Assembly (NCBI RefSeq): GCF_002355335.1
Contig: NZ_AP014946.1
Span: 2,681,501-2,745,500, forward strand
DNA from: Variibacter gotjawalensis
GTDB taxonomy: Bacteria > Pseudomonadota > Alphaproteobacteria > Rhizobiales > Xanthobacteraceae
Length of the DNA stretch: 64,000 nucleotides
Direction of reading: 5' to 3'
Shown here: one piece after another, positions 35,757-44,021 of the stretch
Layout of the letters: the number at the start of each line of letters is the position of its first letter
Numbering within the stretch: the stretch's first letter is position 1
Made by a program: the position numbers and the translations under genes
The notes under the pieces: generated by a model
What the model saw: only the letters and a program-made list of their open reading frames with translations
What the model was told of the DNA's origin: nothing
Databases searched by the model: none

Positions 35757-36560
35757 ATGTATCCATTCAAAGTCCAGCGCCCGACGACGGTTCGTCAAGC
35801 CGCCGGTGCGCTCGCCAAGGTCGAGGACGCTAAGCTGCTCGCCGGGGGACACTCGCTGATCCCGGTGCTGAAGCTTCGGCTCAACTCGCCGTCCGTGCTC
35901 GTCGATCTTTCGCAGATCCCGGACCTCGCCGGCATCGAGCTTAAGGGCCGCAACATCGTCATCGGCGCGATGACGCGCCATAAGGACGTCGCGAACTCGA
36001 AGCTCGTGCTGGAGAACCTCCCGGCGCTCGCTTTTGTCCCGGGCGCGATCGGTGACCCCCATGTGCGCAACCGCGGCACGATCGGCGGCTCGGTCGCCAA
36101 CAACGACCCGAACGCCGACTATCCTGCGGCCTGCCTCGGCCTTGGCGCGACGATCATCACCAACAAGCGCAAGATCAAAGCCGACGAGTTCTTCACCGGC
36201 ATGTTCGAGACGGCGCTCGAGCCGGGTGAGATCATCACCAAAATCTCGTTCCCGATCGCCAAGAAGGCCGGCTACGAGAAGTTCAAGCACCCGGCCTCGG
36301 GCTTCGCCCTGGTCGGCGTGTTCGTTGCCAAGATGCCGTCCGAGGTCCGGGTCGCCGTTACCGGAGCGGGCGCCAACGGCGTCTTCCGCGTGCCGGAGTT
36401 TGAGGCTGCATTGAAGTCGCGGTTCAACCCGAAGGCGCTGGAAGGCCTGGCCGTCTCGCCCGACGGCATGTCGAGCGACATCCACGCCGGCGCCGAATAT
36501 CGCGCCCACCTGGTTGGCGTGATGGCCCGCCGCGCGACCCAAAAGGCACTCGGCAAGTAG
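35757..36560 (+). CDS. coxM: CO dehydrogenase-family medium FAD subunit
   Basis: A 267-residue FAD-binding subunit. The two flavin motifs are AGGHS (29-33) and TIGGS (108-112), with RNRG just before the second and DPNADYPA after it, as in CoxM. It takes electrons from CoxS and passes them on to quinone. The ATG follows GGAAGGTTGGAGAACC. It ends the structural part of the cluster and is followed by a terminator-like hairpin at 36598-36630. Confidence 0.93.
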   Translation: MYPFKVQRPTTVRQAAGALAKVEDAKLLAGGHSLIPVLKLRLNSPSVLVDLSQIPDLAGIELKGRNIVIGAMTRHKDVANSKLVLENLPALAFVPGAIGDPHVRNRGTIGGSVANNDPNADYPAACLGLGATIITNKRKIKADEFFTGMFETALEPGEIITKISFPIAKKAGYEKFKHPASGFALVGVFVAKMPSEVRVAVTGAGANGVFRVPEFEAALKSRFNPKALEGLAVSPDGMSSDIHAGAEYRAHLVGVMARRATQKALGK

Positions 36561-36597
36561 GCCAATCGCCGGTCAATCCCCGGCCAATCACTGAATC

Positions 36598-36630
36598 AAT
36601 GGCCGCTCCAATGGGGCGGCCATTTTATTG
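36598..36630 (+). terminator. Hairpin terminator after coxM
   Basis: AATGGCCGC (36598-36606) pairs with GCGGCCATT (36616-36624) around TCCAATGGG, followed by TTATTG. Lies 38 bases after the coxM stop. Confidence 0.7.
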
Positions 36631-36748
36631 CGTTGCGGAAACAGTCTTGGTCGAAAAAAGGCGAAAATTCGCAAAACTGCCTGAACCTAGCGACGGATCG
36701 TCGCGACTACCGAGTATCCAAACCTTAAAACCTCGGGAGTTCAGGCCA

Positions 36749-37381
36749 ATGTTCAAGAAAATGATGTTCGCAGTCGTCGCCGCCGTCACGGTCGCCACGG
36801 CTTCTTTCGCCACCATGGACGATGCTTCGGCACGTCGCGGCGGCGGCTTCCACGGCGGTGGCATGCGCCACGGCGGCGGAATGCGTCACTTCGGTGGCGG
36901 TCATCGTCACGCCTTCCATCGTGGTCATCACCACGGTCATCGTCATCATCATCACCACGGTCATCGCCATCACCACCACGGTCACCGTCACCACCACTGG
37001 GGTCACCGCCATCACTGGCACCGTCACGCCCACTGGGGTCACCGCCACTACTGGTACGGCCGCCACTATCGCCCGTACTACCGGACCTACGCTGCTCCGA
37101 CCTACTACCAGGCGCCGTCCTACCAGGCTCCTTCGTATCCGGTCGCTGCTCCGGCTTGCCCGACCCCGGCTGCTTACACGCCGCCGTGCACGACCTGCGC
37201 TCCGGCTGCTGAACCGCCGCCGCCGCCGGCTCCGGCACCGGCTGCCTACCAGCCGCCGCCGTGCCCGACTTGCGCTCCGCCGGCCTACCAGGCTCCGGCT
37301 CCGGCTTACCAGCCGCCGGCCCCGGCCTATCAGCCGCCGGCCAGCTACCAGCAGCCGCAGGCTTACTATCAGCCTCGCTAA
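36749..37381 (+). CDS. Histidine-rich secreted protein with Pro/Ala/Tyr tail, likely metal-binding
   Basis: A 210-residue exported protein. It has a signal peptide (MFKKMMFAVVAAVTVATASF, cleaved near ASA). Then come a Gly/His segment and about 50 residues with dense His (short HRH, HHHGHRH and HWGHRH units), and a Tyr-rich stretch. The second half is Pro/Ala with two Cys pairs (CTTCAP and CPTCAP) and repeated AYQPPAP. Clusters of His and CxxC suggest binding of Cu, Ni or Zn. It sits between coxM and coxD, flanked by terminators on both sides, so it has its own promoter. A role in supplying metal to the cox enzyme is tempting but unproved; similar proteins exist far from cox genes. Confidence 0.75.
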   Translation: MFKKMMFAVVAAVTVATASFATMDDASARRGGGFHGGGMRHGGGMRHFGGGHRHAFHRGHHHGHRHHHHHGHRHHHHGHRHHHWGHRHHWHRHAHWGHRHYWYGRHYRPYYRTYAAPTYYQAPSYQAPSYPVAAPACPTPAAYTPPCTTCAPAAEPPPPPAPAPAAYQPPPCPTCAPPAYQAPAPAYQPPAPAYQPPASYQQPQAYYQPR

Positions 37382-37398
37382 GCTGAACGACCAAAGCG

Positions 37399-37431
37399 AA
37401 ACCCGGTCACTTGAAGTGGCCGGGTTTTTCG
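37399..37431 (+). terminator. Rho-independent terminator of the His-rich gene
   Basis: AAACCCGGTCAC (37399-37410) and GTGGCCGGGTTT (37416-37427) pair with one G-T wobble around TTGAA, followed by TTTCGCATTTT. It lies 17 bases after the stop. Confidence 0.85.
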
Positions 37432-37533
37432 CATTTTGAGCTGCTTCCCATTGAGCATGCAGTCAAATTCGCAGGTCTGCCGTCGAGTTGTGCCCCTCGT
37501 AGGATGCAGCCGAATGCACTATGTTGGCGGTAC

Positions 37534-38481
37534 ATGAAGAAACCCGCCAAAACTTCCGCTGCTTCAAGCGCCAAAACGCCTGGCTCGATAGACGCGACGC
37601 TGGAACTCCTGTCCGGCGCCGACTATCTGGCCGACCGCTCGCTCGCGACCGTGCTCTTCCTCGCGCTCCGTATGGGGCGTCCACTTTTTCTTGAAGGCGA
37701 GGCAGGCGTCGGCAAAACCGAGATCGCCAAGGTGCTGAGCGAGACGCTCGGCCGCAAGTTGATCCGCCTTCAGTGTTACGAGGGGCTCGACGTCTCCGCC
37801 GCGGTCTATGAGTGGAACTATGCCGCGCAGATGATCGCCATCCGCCTCGCCGAGGCGAATGACGTGGCGGACCGCGAGAAGTTATCGAGCGATATTTTTG
37901 ACGACCGCTATCTGATCAAGCGGCCACTGCTGCAGGCGCTCGAGCCGAATCCAGGCGGCGCGCCGGTGCTACTGATCGACGAACTCGACCGCACAGACGA
38001 AGCGTTCGAGGCGTTCCTTCTCGAAGTGCTCGCGGACTTTCAAGTCACGATTCCGGAAATGGGGACGATCAAGGCGGCCGAGCCGCCGATTGTCATCATC
38101 ACGTCGAACCGGACGCGTGAGGTGCACGACGCATTGAAGAGACGCTGTCTGTATCACTGGGTCGGCTATCCGAGCGCCGAGCGCGAACTCGCGATCGTCC
38201 GGGCCAAAATTCCAGGCATCGGCAAAACTCTTTCGATGCAGATCGTGCACTTCGTGCAGGCGCTGCGTCGCGAAGATTTGTTCAAGGCGCCGGGCGTCGC
38301 CGAGACGCTGGATTGGGCAACCGCTTTGTCAGAACTCGACACCGTGGCTCTCGACCCTGAAACGGTCGCGGACACGCTCGGCGTGCTGTTGAAGTATCAG
38401 GACGACATCGCGCGTCTCGACGGGACAAAGGCGAAGGCCTTGCTCGACGAGGTGCGCGCGGAACTTAGGGCGGCGGAGTAA
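37534..38481 (+). CDS. coxD: MoxR-type AAA ATPase, CO dehydrogenase maturation (CoxD)
   Basis: A 315-residue AAA+ ATPase of the MoxR group. Walker A is GEAGVGKT (55-62), Walker B VLLIDELDR (144-152), sensor 1 the Asn in IVIITSNRTREVHDALKRRCL. In Oligotropha, CoxD works with CoxE to finish the active site of the large subunit. Gene order coxD then coxE is kept here, with one small gene between. The start gives a short Lys/Ala-rich leader before the ATPase core; no strong ribosome site is seen. The gene begins a new transcription unit after the terminator at 37399-37431. Confidence 0.9.
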   Translation: MKKPAKTSAASSAKTPGSIDATLELLSGADYLADRSLATVLFLALRMGRPLFLEGEAGVGKTEIAKVLSETLGRKLIRLQCYEGLDVSAAVYEWNYAAQMIAIRLAEANDVADREKLSSDIFDDRYLIKRPLLQALEPNPGGAPVLLIDELDRTDEAFEAFLLEVLADFQVTIPEMGTIKAAEPPIVIITSNRTREVHDALKRRCLYHWVGYPSAERELAIVRAKIPGIGKTLSMQIVHFVQALRREDLFKAPGVAETLDWATALSELDTVALDPETVADTLGVLLKYQDDIARLDGTKAKALLDEVRAELRAAE

Positions 38482-38493
38482 CGGAGACCGTAA

Positions 38494-38862
38494 ATGACGA
38501 TCGATCCGAACCTCGCAATGCAGGCCGAGGTGCAGGCCAAGGCTCAAGAAGAACAGCAGAAGCAGGGCACCAGCGGCTTCGATGGCGCGGACGGCGTGCT
38601 CAATGGCATTGACGCTTTTGCCCGTTCCGGACGCAGCGGCAGTGCGCCTCCGCCTGCAAACCCGACTGCCGAGACAACTAGCGCCGCAACGGCAGCCGAC
38701 GCGGGGCAAGCCGGTGAGGCAGCTACGAGTGCCGTAGAAACGACGACGACCGCGGCCGACGCAAGCGGCGGCGTGATGGATGCAATCAGCAGCGTCGGCG
38801 AAGCCGTCGGTGGCGTAGTCGAAGGCATTGGGAGCGCGTTGAGTTTCCTTGATGGACTCTGA
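38494..38862 (+). CDS. Small Ala/Thr-rich acidic protein between coxD and coxE, unknown
   Basis: A 122-residue acidic, low-complexity protein. It starts with a short helical part rich in Gln/Glu/Lys (QAEVQAKAQEEQQKQG), goes through an Ala/Thr/Glu linker, and ends in a Gly/Val-rich amphipathic segment (GEAVGGVVEGIGSALSFLDGL). No signal peptide, no cysteine. GGAGACC lies 6 bases before the ATG. Its stop lies 11 bases inside coxE, so both are made from one coupled message. I do not recognise the family. Position suggests a helper of CoxD/CoxE. Confidence 0.65.
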   Translation: MTIDPNLAMQAEVQAKAQEEQQKQGTSGFDGADGVLNGIDAFARSGRSGSAPPPANPTAETTSAATAADAGQAGEAATSAVETTTTAADASGGVMDAISSVGEAVGGVVEGIGSALSFLDGL

Positions 38863-40087
38863 CGACCAGGACTTCGAAGTCAAAGAAGGTGCCGGCCGCC
38901 TGGCCGAGAACATCGTGCATTTCGCGCGCGCTTTGCGTGTCGCGGGATTGCCGGTGGGGCCGGGCGCCGTTCTCGATGCGTTGAGTGCCGTAGAGACGGC
39001 GCGCGTCGGTACCAAGGATGACTTTTACTGGACGCTGCATGCCGTGTTCGTGAAGCGCCACGAGCACACGATGATCTACGATCAGGCGTTCCGGCTCTAC
39101 TTCCGCAAGCGCGGCTATCTCGAACAACTGATGGCGATGATGATGCCGCAAGTCGTCACGCCGCCGTCGGAGGAGAAGCCGAAAGCCGCTTCGCAGCGCG
39201 TGCAGGATGCGCTCTTCCAGGGCATGGAGAAGAAGGTCGAGGAAAAGCGCGAGACCGAACTCGACATGCGTTTGACGGTATCGGACCGCGAAGTGCTGCA
39301 GCGGAAAGACTTCGCGCAGATGAGCGCGGCCGAAATCGCCGAAGCGCGCGCCGCGATTGCCCGTATGACGCTGCCGCTCAACGAAGTGAAAACGCGCCGC
39401 CTGATGCCGCATCGTCACGGTCACATCATGGATGTGCGTGCCACGCTGCGCGCGAGCATGAAGTCCGGCGGCAGCTTGATCGATCTCAAATATCGCGGGC
39501 CGCGCACCAAGCTTCCGCCGATCGTCGCGCTGCTCGATATTTCGGGGTCGATGAGCCAGTACACGCGACTGTTCCTGCATTTCCTTCATGCCGTGACGGA
39601 CAACCGCAAGCGCGTACATACCTTCCTGTTCGGCACGCGCCTGACGAACGTCTCGCGTCAGCTGCGCGAGCGCGACCCGGACGATGCGCTGGCGGCCTGT
39701 TCTGCCGGTGTACAGGACTGGTCCGGCGGAACGCGCATCGCGACCTCATTGCATGAGTTCAACAAGCGCTGGGCGCGCCGCGTGCTCGGGCAGGGCGCCA
39801 TCGTGCTGCTGTTCACCGACGGCCTTGAGCGCGACGCCGACGATACACTCGGCTTCGAGATGGACCGGCTGCACCGCTCGTGCCGGCGGCTTGTCTGGCT
39901 CAATCCACTTTTGCGTTTCGACGGGTTCGAGGCGCGTGCGCGCGGCATCCAATCTATGCTGCCCCACGTTGATGATTTCAGATCGATCCATAACTTAGAG
40001 TCGGTGGCTTCGCTCTGCCGTGTCCTCTCAGAGGACGGTAGCAGGGCGGGCGATCCGAAAGCATGGCTGCGCAAGGCCGCGGCCTAA
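38852..40087 (+). CDS. coxE: VWA-domain protein, CO dehydrogenase maturation (CoxE)
   Basis: A 411-residue protein with a C-terminal von Willebrand A domain. The MIDAS metal site has DISGSMS near 229-235, a Thr/Ser in SGGTRIATSL and a late Asp in LLFTDGLERDADD. The N-terminal half (LAENIVHFARALRVAGLPVGPGAVLDALSAVE) is the usual CoxE helical part. CoxE is the VWA partner of CoxD. The ATG at 38852 follows an in-frame TTG; it overlaps the stop of the small gene before it. Confidence 0.9.
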   Translation: MDSDDQDFEVKEGAGRLAENIVHFARALRVAGLPVGPGAVLDALSAVETARVGTKDDFYWTLHAVFVKRHEHTMIYDQAFRLYFRKRGYLEQLMAMMMPQVVTPPSEEKPKAASQRVQDALFQGMEKKVEEKRETELDMRLTVSDREVLQRKDFAQMSAAEIAEARAAIARMTLPLNEVKTRRLMPHRHGHIMDVRATLRASMKSGGSLIDLKYRGPRTKLPPIVALLDISGSMSQYTRLFLHFLHAVTDNRKRVHTFLFGTRLTNVSRQLRERDPDDALAACSAGVQDWSGGTRIATSLHEFNKRWARRVLGQGAIVLLFTDGLERDADDTLGFEMDRLHRSCRRLVWLNPLLRFDGFEARARGIQSMLPHVDDFRSIHNLESVASLCRVLSEDGSRAGDPKAWLRKAAA

Positions 40088-40103
40088 CGACAAGAGGTGT
40101 CCC

Positions 40104-40427
40104 ATGCTCGCGCGTGACGAAGATATCCTGAAGGCCGCCGAGGACTGGCGGCGCGACGGCAAGGGTGTTGCTCTCGCGACCGTCGTCGAGACCTGGGGCT
40201 CGGCGCCGCGTCCGGTCGGCTCCAACCTGGTCATCGACGAGGAGGGCAATTTCCTCGGCTCGGTGTCGGGCGGCTGCGTCGAAGGCGCGGTCGTGACCGA
40301 AGCGATCGACGTCATCGAGAGCGGAAAATCGAAGATGCTCGAATTCGGTGTTGCGGACGAAACGGCCTGGAAAGTTGGCCTCTCGTGCGGCGGTACCATT
40401 CGCGTGCTCGTCGAGAAAGTAGACTGA
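40104..40427 (+). CDS. XdhC/CoxI-type N-terminal domain protein
   Basis: A 107-residue protein that is only the N-terminal XdhC/CoxI domain: ALATVVETWGSAPRPVGSNLVIDEEGNFLGSVSGGCVEGAVV, in pieces, then KVGLSCGGTIRVLVE. XdhC proteins bind molybdopterin and insert it in its final form into molybdenum hydroxylases. Here the second (Rossmann) domain is a separate gene starting 2 bases after this stop. AAGAGG lies 7 bases before the ATG. In Oligotropha the name coxF or coxI would be used; I leave the symbol blank because the split makes the match unclear. Confidence 0.85.
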   Translation: MLARDEDILKAAEDWRRDGKGVALATVVETWGSAPRPVGSNLVIDEEGNFLGSVSGGCVEGAVVTEAIDVIESGKSKMLEFGVADETAWKVGLSCGGTIRVLVEKVD

Positions 40428-40428
40428 C

Positions 40429-41136
40429 GTGGATCTGAAGATACTTTCGACGCTGAATGCCGAACGCGCGTCTCGCCGCGCCGCGATCGTTGTCACCAAT
40501 CCGGATACGAGCGCGCAGCGTCTCGTTAAAGGCGAAGACGTCGGCCGCGATCCGATTGCGGATGTTCTGCGCGCGCGTCTCCGCTCCGGCAAAAGCGGCA
40601 TGGAGGAGACACCGGAAGGCCGCGTGTTCCTCACCGTCTACGTTCCGCCGCCGCGCCTTGTTGCCATTGGCGCCGTGCACATCAGCCAAGCGCTGGCGCC
40701 CATGGCCAAGATGCTGGGTTATGACGTTACCGTCGTTGACCCGCGCACCGCGTTCGCGACCTCCGAGCGTTTTCCCGATGTCCCCGTGATCGCCGAATGG
40801 CCGGACGTCGCACTGCCACCGCTCGGCATCGATCGTTACACCGCTTTCGTCGCGCTGACGCACGACCCGAAGATCGACGATCCGGCGCTGCTGCACGCCT
40901 TCGCGAAGGAGTGCTTCTACATCGGCGCACTCGGCTCGCGGAAGACGCATGGGCGGCGTCTCGAGAGGCTGAAGGGGCAGGGCGCGAGCGACGATGATCT
41001 CGCGCGCATTCATGCGCCGATCGGGCTTAACATCGGCGCGATCTCGCCGCCGGAAATTGCCGTGTCGATCATGGCGGAAATTACAGGTGCACTGCGTCAG
41101 GAACGCGTTGCCGCCCGCCAGGAGAAAGTCGCGTGA
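40429..41136 (+). CDS. XdhC/CoxI-family protein, Rossmann domain
   Basis: A 235-residue protein with the C-terminal XdhC domain. VAIGAVHISQALAPMAKMLGYDVTVVDPR is the nucleotide-binding strand-loop-helix; later come HDPKIDDPALLHAF and GALGSRKTHGRRLERL and the usual end IGLNIGAISPPEIAVSIMAEI. It starts at GTG directly after the stop of the N-terminal domain gene and its stop overlaps the next gene as GTGA. It should load the molybdenum cofactor together with the gene before. Confidence 0.88.
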   Translation: MDLKILSTLNAERASRRAAIVVTNPDTSAQRLVKGEDVGRDPIADVLRARLRSGKSGMEETPEGRVFLTVYVPPPRLVAIGAVHISQALAPMAKMLGYDVTVVDPRTAFATSERFPDVPVIAEWPDVALPPLGIDRYTAFVALTHDPKIDDPALLHAFAKECFYIGALGSRKTHGRRLERLKGQGASDDDLARIHAPIGLNIGAISPPEIAVSIMAEITGALRQERVAARQEKVA

Positions 41137-42752
41137 AGTTTGGTCCCGTTGCGTTAAAGGATGCGCTCGGCGCGATGGCGGTGCACACCATCCGCGCGCC
41201 TGGGATCGTACTGAAGAAAGGCACCATCATCGGACCTGACGAGATCGCGGCGCTCGGCATCGCGGGCATCGGCGAAGTCGTTGTCGCACGCATGGAAGAC
41301 ACTGACATCGGCGAGGATGTCGCCGCGGCCGAAGTCGCATCCGCGGTTGCGGGCGATCACGTCCGCGTCGAACGCGCGTTCACGGGTCGCAGCAATCTGT
41401 ACGCAGAAGCACCTGGTGTTCTGGTCGTCGACGAAGCCGCGATCACCGCGCTCAATCGAATCGACGAGTCGATCACGCTCGCGACCCTGCAGGCGAACAA
41501 GCCCGTCGTACCGGGCGAAATGATCGCGACCGTTAAAATCATTCCGTTCGCGGTGCCCGCGGCATCGCGCGATGCCGCCATCGCGGCCGCACAGACGGCA
41601 GCACCACTGCTGCGCGTCGCGCCGTATCGCGTCCGCAAGGTCGGCGTGATTTCGACGTTGCTGCCCGGTCTCGCGCCGAAGGTGATCGAAAAGACGCTGC
41701 ACGTGACCGCGGAGCGTCTCGCGCCAGCCGACGCTCATATTGTCGCTGAGAAGCGGGTGCCGCACGAAGAGAGGGCGTTGCGGACGGCGATTGATGAAGT
41801 GATCGCCAAGGGTGCCGAGTTGGTCCTGATCTTCGGCGCCTCCGCCATCGCCGACCGCCGCGACGTCATCCCATCCGCTATCGAAGCCGCGGGCGGCGAA
41901 ATCGAATATTTCGGCATGCCGGTCGACCCTGGCAATCTGCTGCTGATTGGGTCGCACGGCGATTTGCCGATCCTCGGTGCGCCGGGCTGTGCGCGTTCGC
42001 CGAAGGAGAATGGGTTCGATTGGGTGCTGTCGCGTCTGCTCGCCAAGCTCCCGGTATCACGCCGCGACATCTCGGGCATGGGCGTTGGAGGATTGCTGAT
42101 GGAGATCGTCACGCGGCCGCAACCGCGCGCCGACGATACCGTCGCTACCGGCAAGAAGGCCGCCATCGTGCTCGCCGCCGGGCGCTCCAGCCGTATGCTG
42201 GGGCCGAACAAACTCCTCGCCGAAATCAACGGTGTGCCGTTGGTCCGTCGCACGGTCGAGGCTGCGCTGCAGTCGGAAGTCTCGGACGTTGTTGTCGTCA
42301 CGGGGCACATGCAAAAGGAGGTCAAGGCTGCACTCAAAGGCCTCAAAGTAACCTTCGCGCACAACCCGGATTTTGCCGACGGGCTTTCGACCTCGCTCCG
42401 CACCGGCATTGCGGCGCTGCCTGCCGATGCCGATGCGACTGTGATCTGCCTCGCCGACATGCCGCAAATCGATGGCGCACTCATCGATAAACTCTTTGAT
42501 GCCTTCAATCCTGCAGTGGGCGCCTTGATCGTCGTGCCGACTGTCGATGGCCGGCGCGGCAATCCCGTCGTCTGGGCGCGGCGCTTCTTCGGCGAGCTCG
42601 GTGCCCTGCAGGGCGATGTCGGGGCGCGGCACCTCATCGGCACTTACGCCGATGTCGTTGCGGAAGTGCCGATGGACGGCGACGCTGTATTCGAGGATGT
42701 CGACACTCCGGACGCGTTCAATATCGCGAAGGCTCGGCTTGAGCGCGCGTAG
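41133..42752 (+). CDS. Molybdopterin-binding/MocA-like cytidylyltransferase fusion
   Basis: A 539-residue two-domain protein. Residues 1-330 match the molybdopterin-binding part of MoeA/MogA-like proteins (VGVISTLLPGLAPKVIEKTLHVTAERL, then ELVLIFGASAIADRRDVIPSAIEAAGGE). Residues 344-539 are a MobA/MocA-type nucleotidyltransferase (VLAAGRSSRMLGPNKLLAEI, then ADMPQIDGALIDKLFDAF and GNPVVWARRFFGEL). MocA makes molybdopterin cytosine dinucleotide, the form used by CO dehydrogenase-like enzymes, so the gene belongs to the cluster. Starts at GTG overlapping the stop before. Ends beside the convergent BcsS gene with no gap. Confidence 0.88.
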   Translation: MKFGPVALKDALGAMAVHTIRAPGIVLKKGTIIGPDEIAALGIAGIGEVVVARMEDTDIGEDVAAAEVASAVAGDHVRVERAFTGRSNLYAEAPGVLVVDEAAITALNRIDESITLATLQANKPVVPGEMIATVKIIPFAVPAASRDAAIAAAQTAAPLLRVAPYRVRKVGVISTLLPGLAPKVIEKTLHVTAERLAPADAHIVAEKRVPHEERALRTAIDEVIAKGAELVLIFGASAIADRRDVIPSAIEAAGGEIEYFGMPVDPGNLLLIGSHGDLPILGAPGCARSPKENGFDWVLSRLLAKLPVSRRDISGMGVGGLLMEIVTRPQPRADDTVATGKKAAIVLAAGRSSRMLGPNKLLAEINGVPLVRRTVEAALQSEVSDVVVVTGHMQKEVKAALKGLKVTFAHNPDFADGLSTSLRTGIAALPADADATVICLADMPQIDGALIDKLFDAFNPAVGALIVVPTVDGRRGNPVVWARRFFGELGALQGDVGARHLIGTYADVVAEVPMDGDAVFEDVDTPDAFNIAKARLERA

Positions 42753-43808
42753 TCAAATCCGGCCGATCAAACTGAACCGGCCATACGCGCCGTGCCGATT
42801 GTCGCTGTCGGCGACATAACCGGCGCCGAACGAAAACTCGAAATGGCGGATCTCGAATGCGGTGGCATGCGCTCCGACGCGCCACTGCATGTATGATGGA
42901 CTGCCGTAAGTCGGATTGCCGAAGTTCTGCAATTCGGGGCCTAGCCAGACGGAGTTAAAGCTCCACCAGCCGGCAGCTATACGCGCGGAATAACTTGGTC
43001 CGATCGATGACCAGGAGACGTTGGCCTGAATCATTTCGCCAGGCCGGGTCTGATGCCAGACATCGAGCCCGAATCTTGCACCGTATCGCGAGCCCACGAG
43101 GAAGTTGCCGGGATCGAACTGACTGAGCGTGTTCACTTGCGCATCCGCGCCGGCGAATACGGTTGCTTCGAATCCGCCTTTCTTGAACCGCCATCCCAAC
43201 AAAATCGATGTCAACTGTTGGACGCCGAAGACTTCGGCACCCTCCAACGCTCCGGAGTTATATCGATAGGCACCGTGTCCATTCATTAGCTTGAGTGTAA
43301 TGCCTTCGGCATTGAGGCCGCCGGGTGACCACAAGAACGCTCCGTAAGCAAATGCCCCGTTTCGCCAACCGTCGATGCCGCCCGCATACATCACCGTCTT
43401 GGGAAACGGCGAGATGTCGGCTGTGCCATCAAGCCGCCAGGTCTTCGACGGCTGCGGGAGCAGCCAGCCGACAGGCCAGTTGTCGAACATCCGCACCCAG
43501 AAGGGCCGTCGTTTCGGCGAAAGGTTGATTCTCCCATCGCTTCGCAACGTCGTCCGCGCGCGCTGGAAGAAGATCGTGTTCCAAATCCGATCCAAGATAT
43601 CGAAAGGATCTTCTTCGTCCGGCGTGAGGTTGATCCAGCCATCGGAACGCAGTGCGGTCGGTGCCGTGCAGCCGACGAAGCAGGTCCAATAATGCTTCGG
43701 CACGGTCCACGATGGCGGCGGCGTGATGTCGATGAACGGCATCATCTGCGCGCGTGCAGATGCGCACGATGCCAAAGCAATAAGCACAGCAATTAATATC
43801 CGTCGCAT
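42753..43808 (-). CDS. bcsS: BcsS-like cellulose-biosynthesis outer-membrane protein with internal repeats
   Basis: A 351-residue secreted protein. The start at 43808 gives a signal peptide (MRRILIAVLIALASCASARAQ). The C-terminal 220 residues match the BcsS family: VMYAGGIDGWRNGAFAYGAFLWSP, TLKLMNGHGAYRY, GWRFKKGGFEATVFAGADAQ, WSSIGPSYSARIAAGWW, i.e. a beta-barrel-like domain. The N-terminal part holds three copies of a short motif (LRSDGWINLTP, LRSDGRINLSP, WRLDGTADISP). BcsS is found with alphaproteobacterial cellulose synthase genes, yet none is in the window. The family call is good; the cellulose role here is inference. Confidence 0.75.
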   Translation of the reverse strand: MRRILIAVLIALASCASARAQMMPFIDITPPPSWTVPKHYWTCFVGCTAPTALRSDGWINLTPDEEDPFDILDRIWNTIFFQRARTTLRSDGRINLSPKRRPFWVRMFDNWPVGWLLPQPSKTWRLDGTADISPFPKTVMYAGGIDGWRNGAFAYGAFLWSPGGLNAEGITLKLMNGHGAYRYNSGALEGAEVFGVQQLTSILLGWRFKKGGFEATVFAGADAQVNTLSQFDPGNFLVGSRYGARFGLDVWHQTRPGEMIQANVSWSSIGPSYSARIAAGWWSFNSVWLGPELQNFGNPTYGSPSYMQWRVGAHATAFEIRHFEFSFGAGYVADSDNRHGAYGRFSLIGRI

Positions 43809-44021
43809 CAGGCCCCCGACCTCTGCAACGCTTGCAATGCTTTCAGCTAAGCGAATCGATTCGCGCCTGTCGATACGAACTTTTGCGGGTTGTGGGTCGC
43901 CAACTTCTCGCGCGATCAGGGACACCAATCGATTGTGATATCCGCAATGCAACTTATCCGGTACTCAAGTGTTATCGGCTCGGATGGCGCGCTCTTCGGC
44001 GTGCGACAGGGGACGATCAAT

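Noticed and set aside
36900-37050. Possible CRISPR-like short repeats
   Set aside because: The repeats are codons of a His-rich coding region, not spaced direct repeats with unique spacers.
36725-37394. Minus-strand frames over the His-rich gene, one with Val/Thr/Met repeats
   Set aside because: They are reverse readings of the repeated His and Pro codons; the plus strand has the signal peptide and terminator.
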